Positions 61,002 to 64,000 of a stretch of 64,000 nucleotides of DNA are shown here, piece by piece. Numbering within the stretch: the first letter of the stretch is position 1; each line of letters opens with the position of its first letter. The notes under the pieces were generated by a model. The model made no database searches. It had not been told where the DNA came from and saw only the letters and a program-made list of their open reading frames with translations. The translations under genes and the position numbers were made by a program. The DNA comes from Pseudogymnoascus destructans (Eukaryota > Ascomycota > Leotiomycetes > Thelebolales > Thelebolaceae), in the NCBI RefSeq assembly GCF_001641265.1, contig NW_020167536.1, forward strand, positions 124,001 through 188,000, in the 5' to 3' direction.

Positions 61002-64000
61002 ATGGCGCTGCAAGTCTACATCGCGCATACGGGCGCGCGCCTGCAGACCGAGCCTGGCGCCTTCGCATCGTGAGCGCTACCTTGGAGGTCCCGGGATGGG
61101 GTGCAGTGTGCTAACGTGATGGCAGGTTGGATGGGTTCAAGGCGTGGGTCGCGGATAAGGGGGGCGTGAGTGTGCAGAATCAGATATGCTTGACGGGAAG
61201 TGGGAAGTCGGCGAGGACGCAGTCGTTGTTTACTGAGGTATGTTGATGTGTTGGGGGACGGGAGACCCTGGAAGCTATGGTTGTGTGGCTGGGCATGGCG
61301 CCGCGATGGCCTCATACGTTTTTTACCATAGGCGCCGTTGCTGTTCGACCGAATAGCAGCTCCTTTTTGAGAACGGGCGTATCATTTACATAGATACAAG
61401 CGCTGACACTGGTCCAACTACAGCACGAAATATTCGTATATAATCGCCTGATTCTCAATGTCTCCTCTTCGAACTCGGCCATGGAACAGGTCTCGCAGCT
61501 ACCGATGCCCGCTACATACGAAATCGAAAACCCTCCCGATACGATAGCAGACCAAAATGACCTGGGCGCATGGAAAGACCTCTTCCACGCGCGGAGAGAA
61601 TGGGCATCCAAGGTCGTCAACGATAGTGAACGCATATCAAGGGAGGCACAGAAGCGGTTTGGTGAGATAGACGTGATTGCGCGCTCTGTCTATGCCGCCG
61701 TTGTCAACCTGGGGGGGCATGTCGCGGGGCTGGAGCAAAAATTCCCGCAGACACAAAAATGGGCGCAGGATATCGTAGACGAATACGGCATTAGGATTTC
61801 AGAGCTAGAGCAGTCGGCGAAGCTCTTGAGGACGTTGCCGGTAACGACGACAATGTTCCGATTTATTAGCGGAAAGAATCCGAAGGGTGGGAACCATCAG
61901 CCGAGCCTGGCGGACTTGATCGATATAAACGATATCCAGCAAGCAGGAGCTGAAGCCAGTGATGTTATAGCAGCGTTAAGGACGAACCTGGATGATATGA
62001 CACGCAACCTTAAGAGGATTGACTCTGGCATGGATAAGATTACGAAGAAGGAAAAGGACAGCGTTGGGGCATCTGCCATGGCGAAAAGCGAGGAGCCAGC
62101 GGGTCTCCTGGCGGACATCAAAGCCATTTTAAATAAGATCGGGAAGGATTACGAAAATCTGTTAGCTTACGCCGATACACCGAAATCGATATCTCAGGCC
62201 TCCAAAACTGCCCTGCTCCATACCAGAAGCTTCTTGCCAAGCCTTTCGAAGAGGTGCATGGAGATGAGTGAGGTCCTAGCTGATGCAACCAACATGCGCA
62301 ACAGTGCTGCTGTCGAAGCTGTGGAGACCATGCAGGGCATTGCTACTCTTAATACGTTGTGCACTGAGATGAACCGGAGGACTGATGGCCTAGAGATTTC
62401 GGATGATGGGCAGAAGTCATTGGAACTCATACTACTTGTTGCACGACTTCCTATTGTCTATGCTTCATTCGTGGCCGAAGCTATCTGCCGCCGCGAATGG
62501 TCTGACAAGATGAAGAGTGACTCGTCTACCCTTGGAAATGAAATGGCCTCGTTTCAGGACGAGGAAGGACGAAGACGCAAGAAGTGGCAGAAGAATACGG
62601 GCTTCTATTTCTGGGCTGAGAAGCCTGAACGTAAAGTCCTGGGCCTCGAGGTTAATCTTCTCGGAGAGGAGGATCAGCTCCCTCTAGTGTCGAGGCAGGA
62701 CCTCGAGGATTTGATTAACAAACTAAATTCCGCGAATGTGCATCCTGATATTATCGCCGAAGTATCTCAGATTGTTACAGATTTGAGCACTCCCACGAAG
62801 CAACAGGCTAGACGTGCAAAAGCGTTCAAAAATGGAAGTTTCCATGAGGCATCTATGGGCCGCAGCACCTTGCTTGTCCGCGGAAACGATGATATCATCA
62901 GAACTTTGCAAAGCGAGAAGGCTAAGACAGAGACTAAGCTTAAAGGTGCGGAAAGCAGAGTGAGGAAGCTCGAAAGCCTGTTGCACCAACAGAGTCATGC
63001 CTCGAGGACATCTTCCGCAAACATATTTCCTCTGCCTTCAGATGAACATGATCCAGGTAACATGGCTTCATCTCCTCAGTTCCGTGACGAGATTTACAGA
63101 CCTTCGTCTGTCTCGTCGCGGCGCTATTCGGCGAACAAGACCCAGGATGACAGGGCTGCTACACAGAGGTATATACACCTTGAGGCCGATCTCATCGCCG
63201 AACGTGAGCGAGCAGCTGGTCTCGAAAAAGAGGCCGCCGCAAAGTCGGCGATGTTAACACACCTCAGAACTCAGTTTGAGGAAGCTACCTCGACTAAACA
63301 TGATCTTATGCAGAACCTAGAAGCGCAACTGCGGGAGTTCGGCACCGAGCGGAAATCCCTGGAGGACGATAATAGGCGCCTCAAGAGTCAGCTGGAGGAT
63401 TACGAGGACAGCATAGACCGGTCCCGGGAGAATGAGAGGCTGACTTTGGATGAGCAACTGCACACCCTGCGCACCGAGCTTAACAAGGTCCAAGCTGATG
63501 CCGAAGCTGAATCTCAGAAAGCCCAAGGACAGGTTGACTTTCTTCGGGGCGATGCCCAGCTTCAAAGAGAGTCAAATGATAGTCTGCAGAAGCAACTGAA
63601 TAAAGCAAGGGAAGAGAATAAGGAACTCAAAGATCGCCTTGATTCCGCAGAGGATGGCCGACGAGAAGCGACCGCATCGCTTCGTGGCGTGCATTCCGTT
63701 CTATTTCCCGCCTCTGATGAACAAGCTCAAGCTCAATCAACAGTGCTAGCCGAAAATCTTTTGTCCCGTATTAAAGACCTTATCACTCACGCAGGTGTGC
63801 ACGAGAGAGACCTTGCTTTGGCACATGCCGATCGAGACGAGGCCCAAGAAAAGTTATCAGAAGTCAAGAAGGAATTGGCAGATATTAAGGACAAATTGAG
63901 TTCCGATGAATCGGAAAGTGTTAGACTACAGGAGGAGATTGTTGGTGAGAGAGCGAAATATGCCGCTCTGGAATCTAACATGGCGGAACATCAACAGGAG
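61002..64000 (+). CDS. ATG11: Autophagy scaffold ATG11, partial (runs off the window)
   Basis: Exons 61002-61069, 61126-61237 and 61424 onward, still open at base 64000: 919 codons seen of a protein usually near 1300-1450 aa. Selective-autophagy scaffold that binds cargo receptors and Atg1 at the phagophore site. Starts MALQVYIAHTGARLQTEP with the ubiquitin-like N-terminal fold (QNQICLTGSGKS, HEIFVYNRLIL). The Atg17-like helical region follows (GLEQKFPQTQKWAQDIVDEYG, LRTLPVTTTMFRFIS), then WAEKPERKVLGLEVN and, from about residue 560, long coiled coils (LEAQLREFGTERKSLEDD, LNKVQADAEAESQKAQ). The C-terminal Atg11 domain is outside. Intron 2 is 186 bp, the longest in block 2. Confidence 0.94.

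Overview
The window is nuclear DNA of a filamentous ascomycete (Pezizomycotina). Genes are intron-bearing, with short GT-AG introns of about 50-70 bp, and several branch sites resemble CTAAC or CTGAC. The single-copy genes are typical of this group: ATG11, a DIM-5-like H3K9 methyltransferase, CENP-H, GID4 and MAGO. I cannot name a species.

Two transposon-rich blocks (about 1-23 kb and 39-44 kb) alternate with compact gene blocks. The first block is a nest of Ty3/gypsy chromoviruses. Element A (window start, continued at 7916-8560) is split by element B (912-7910), which is young and complete: 475-bp LTRs with 2 differences and a CACGC target duplication. Element C (8561-15284, minus strand) has intact long ORFs but a YLDN reverse-transcriptase motif, about 3% diverged LTRs and no target duplication. 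Rearranged debris follows: Harbinger-like and mariner-like fragments, a decayed B-relative (element D) split by a solo C LTR, and a decayed pogo-like DNA transposon with TIRs (20649-22884). The second block holds a mariner-like element broken by a C LTR, then another C LTR that truncates a pogo/Tigger-like transposase.

Gene block 1 (24-37 kb): HCNGP/SAP30BP-like protein (-), proteasome beta7 PRE4 (+), eIF3j (-), enolase (-), 26S ATPase RPT4 (+), GFA1 (+). Gene block 2 (44-64 kb): a frameshifted F-box gene (+), a small membrane protein (-), GID4/VID24 (-), MAGO (-), beta-COP SEC26 (+), sphingoid base kinase LCB4 (+), RRP1/Nop52 (-), a DIM-5/KMT1-like SET methyltransferase (+), CENP-H (-) and ATG11 (+, runs off the end). 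Exon chains were assembled by hand from splice signals and reading frame; every complete chain sums to a multiple of three.

The most notable signals are in the retrotransposons. (1) Elements B and D carry an A AAA AAC slippery heptamer, an 8-nt spacer and a predicted H-type pseudoknot at the gag stop, with one compensatory base-pair change between copies. (2) Elements A and B each carry an antisense gene for a Cys-rich, zinc-ribbon-like protein between pol and the 3' LTR; the one in A is predicted to be spliced. (3) Both complete elements show LTR/primer-site complementarity that suggests Tf1-type self-priming.
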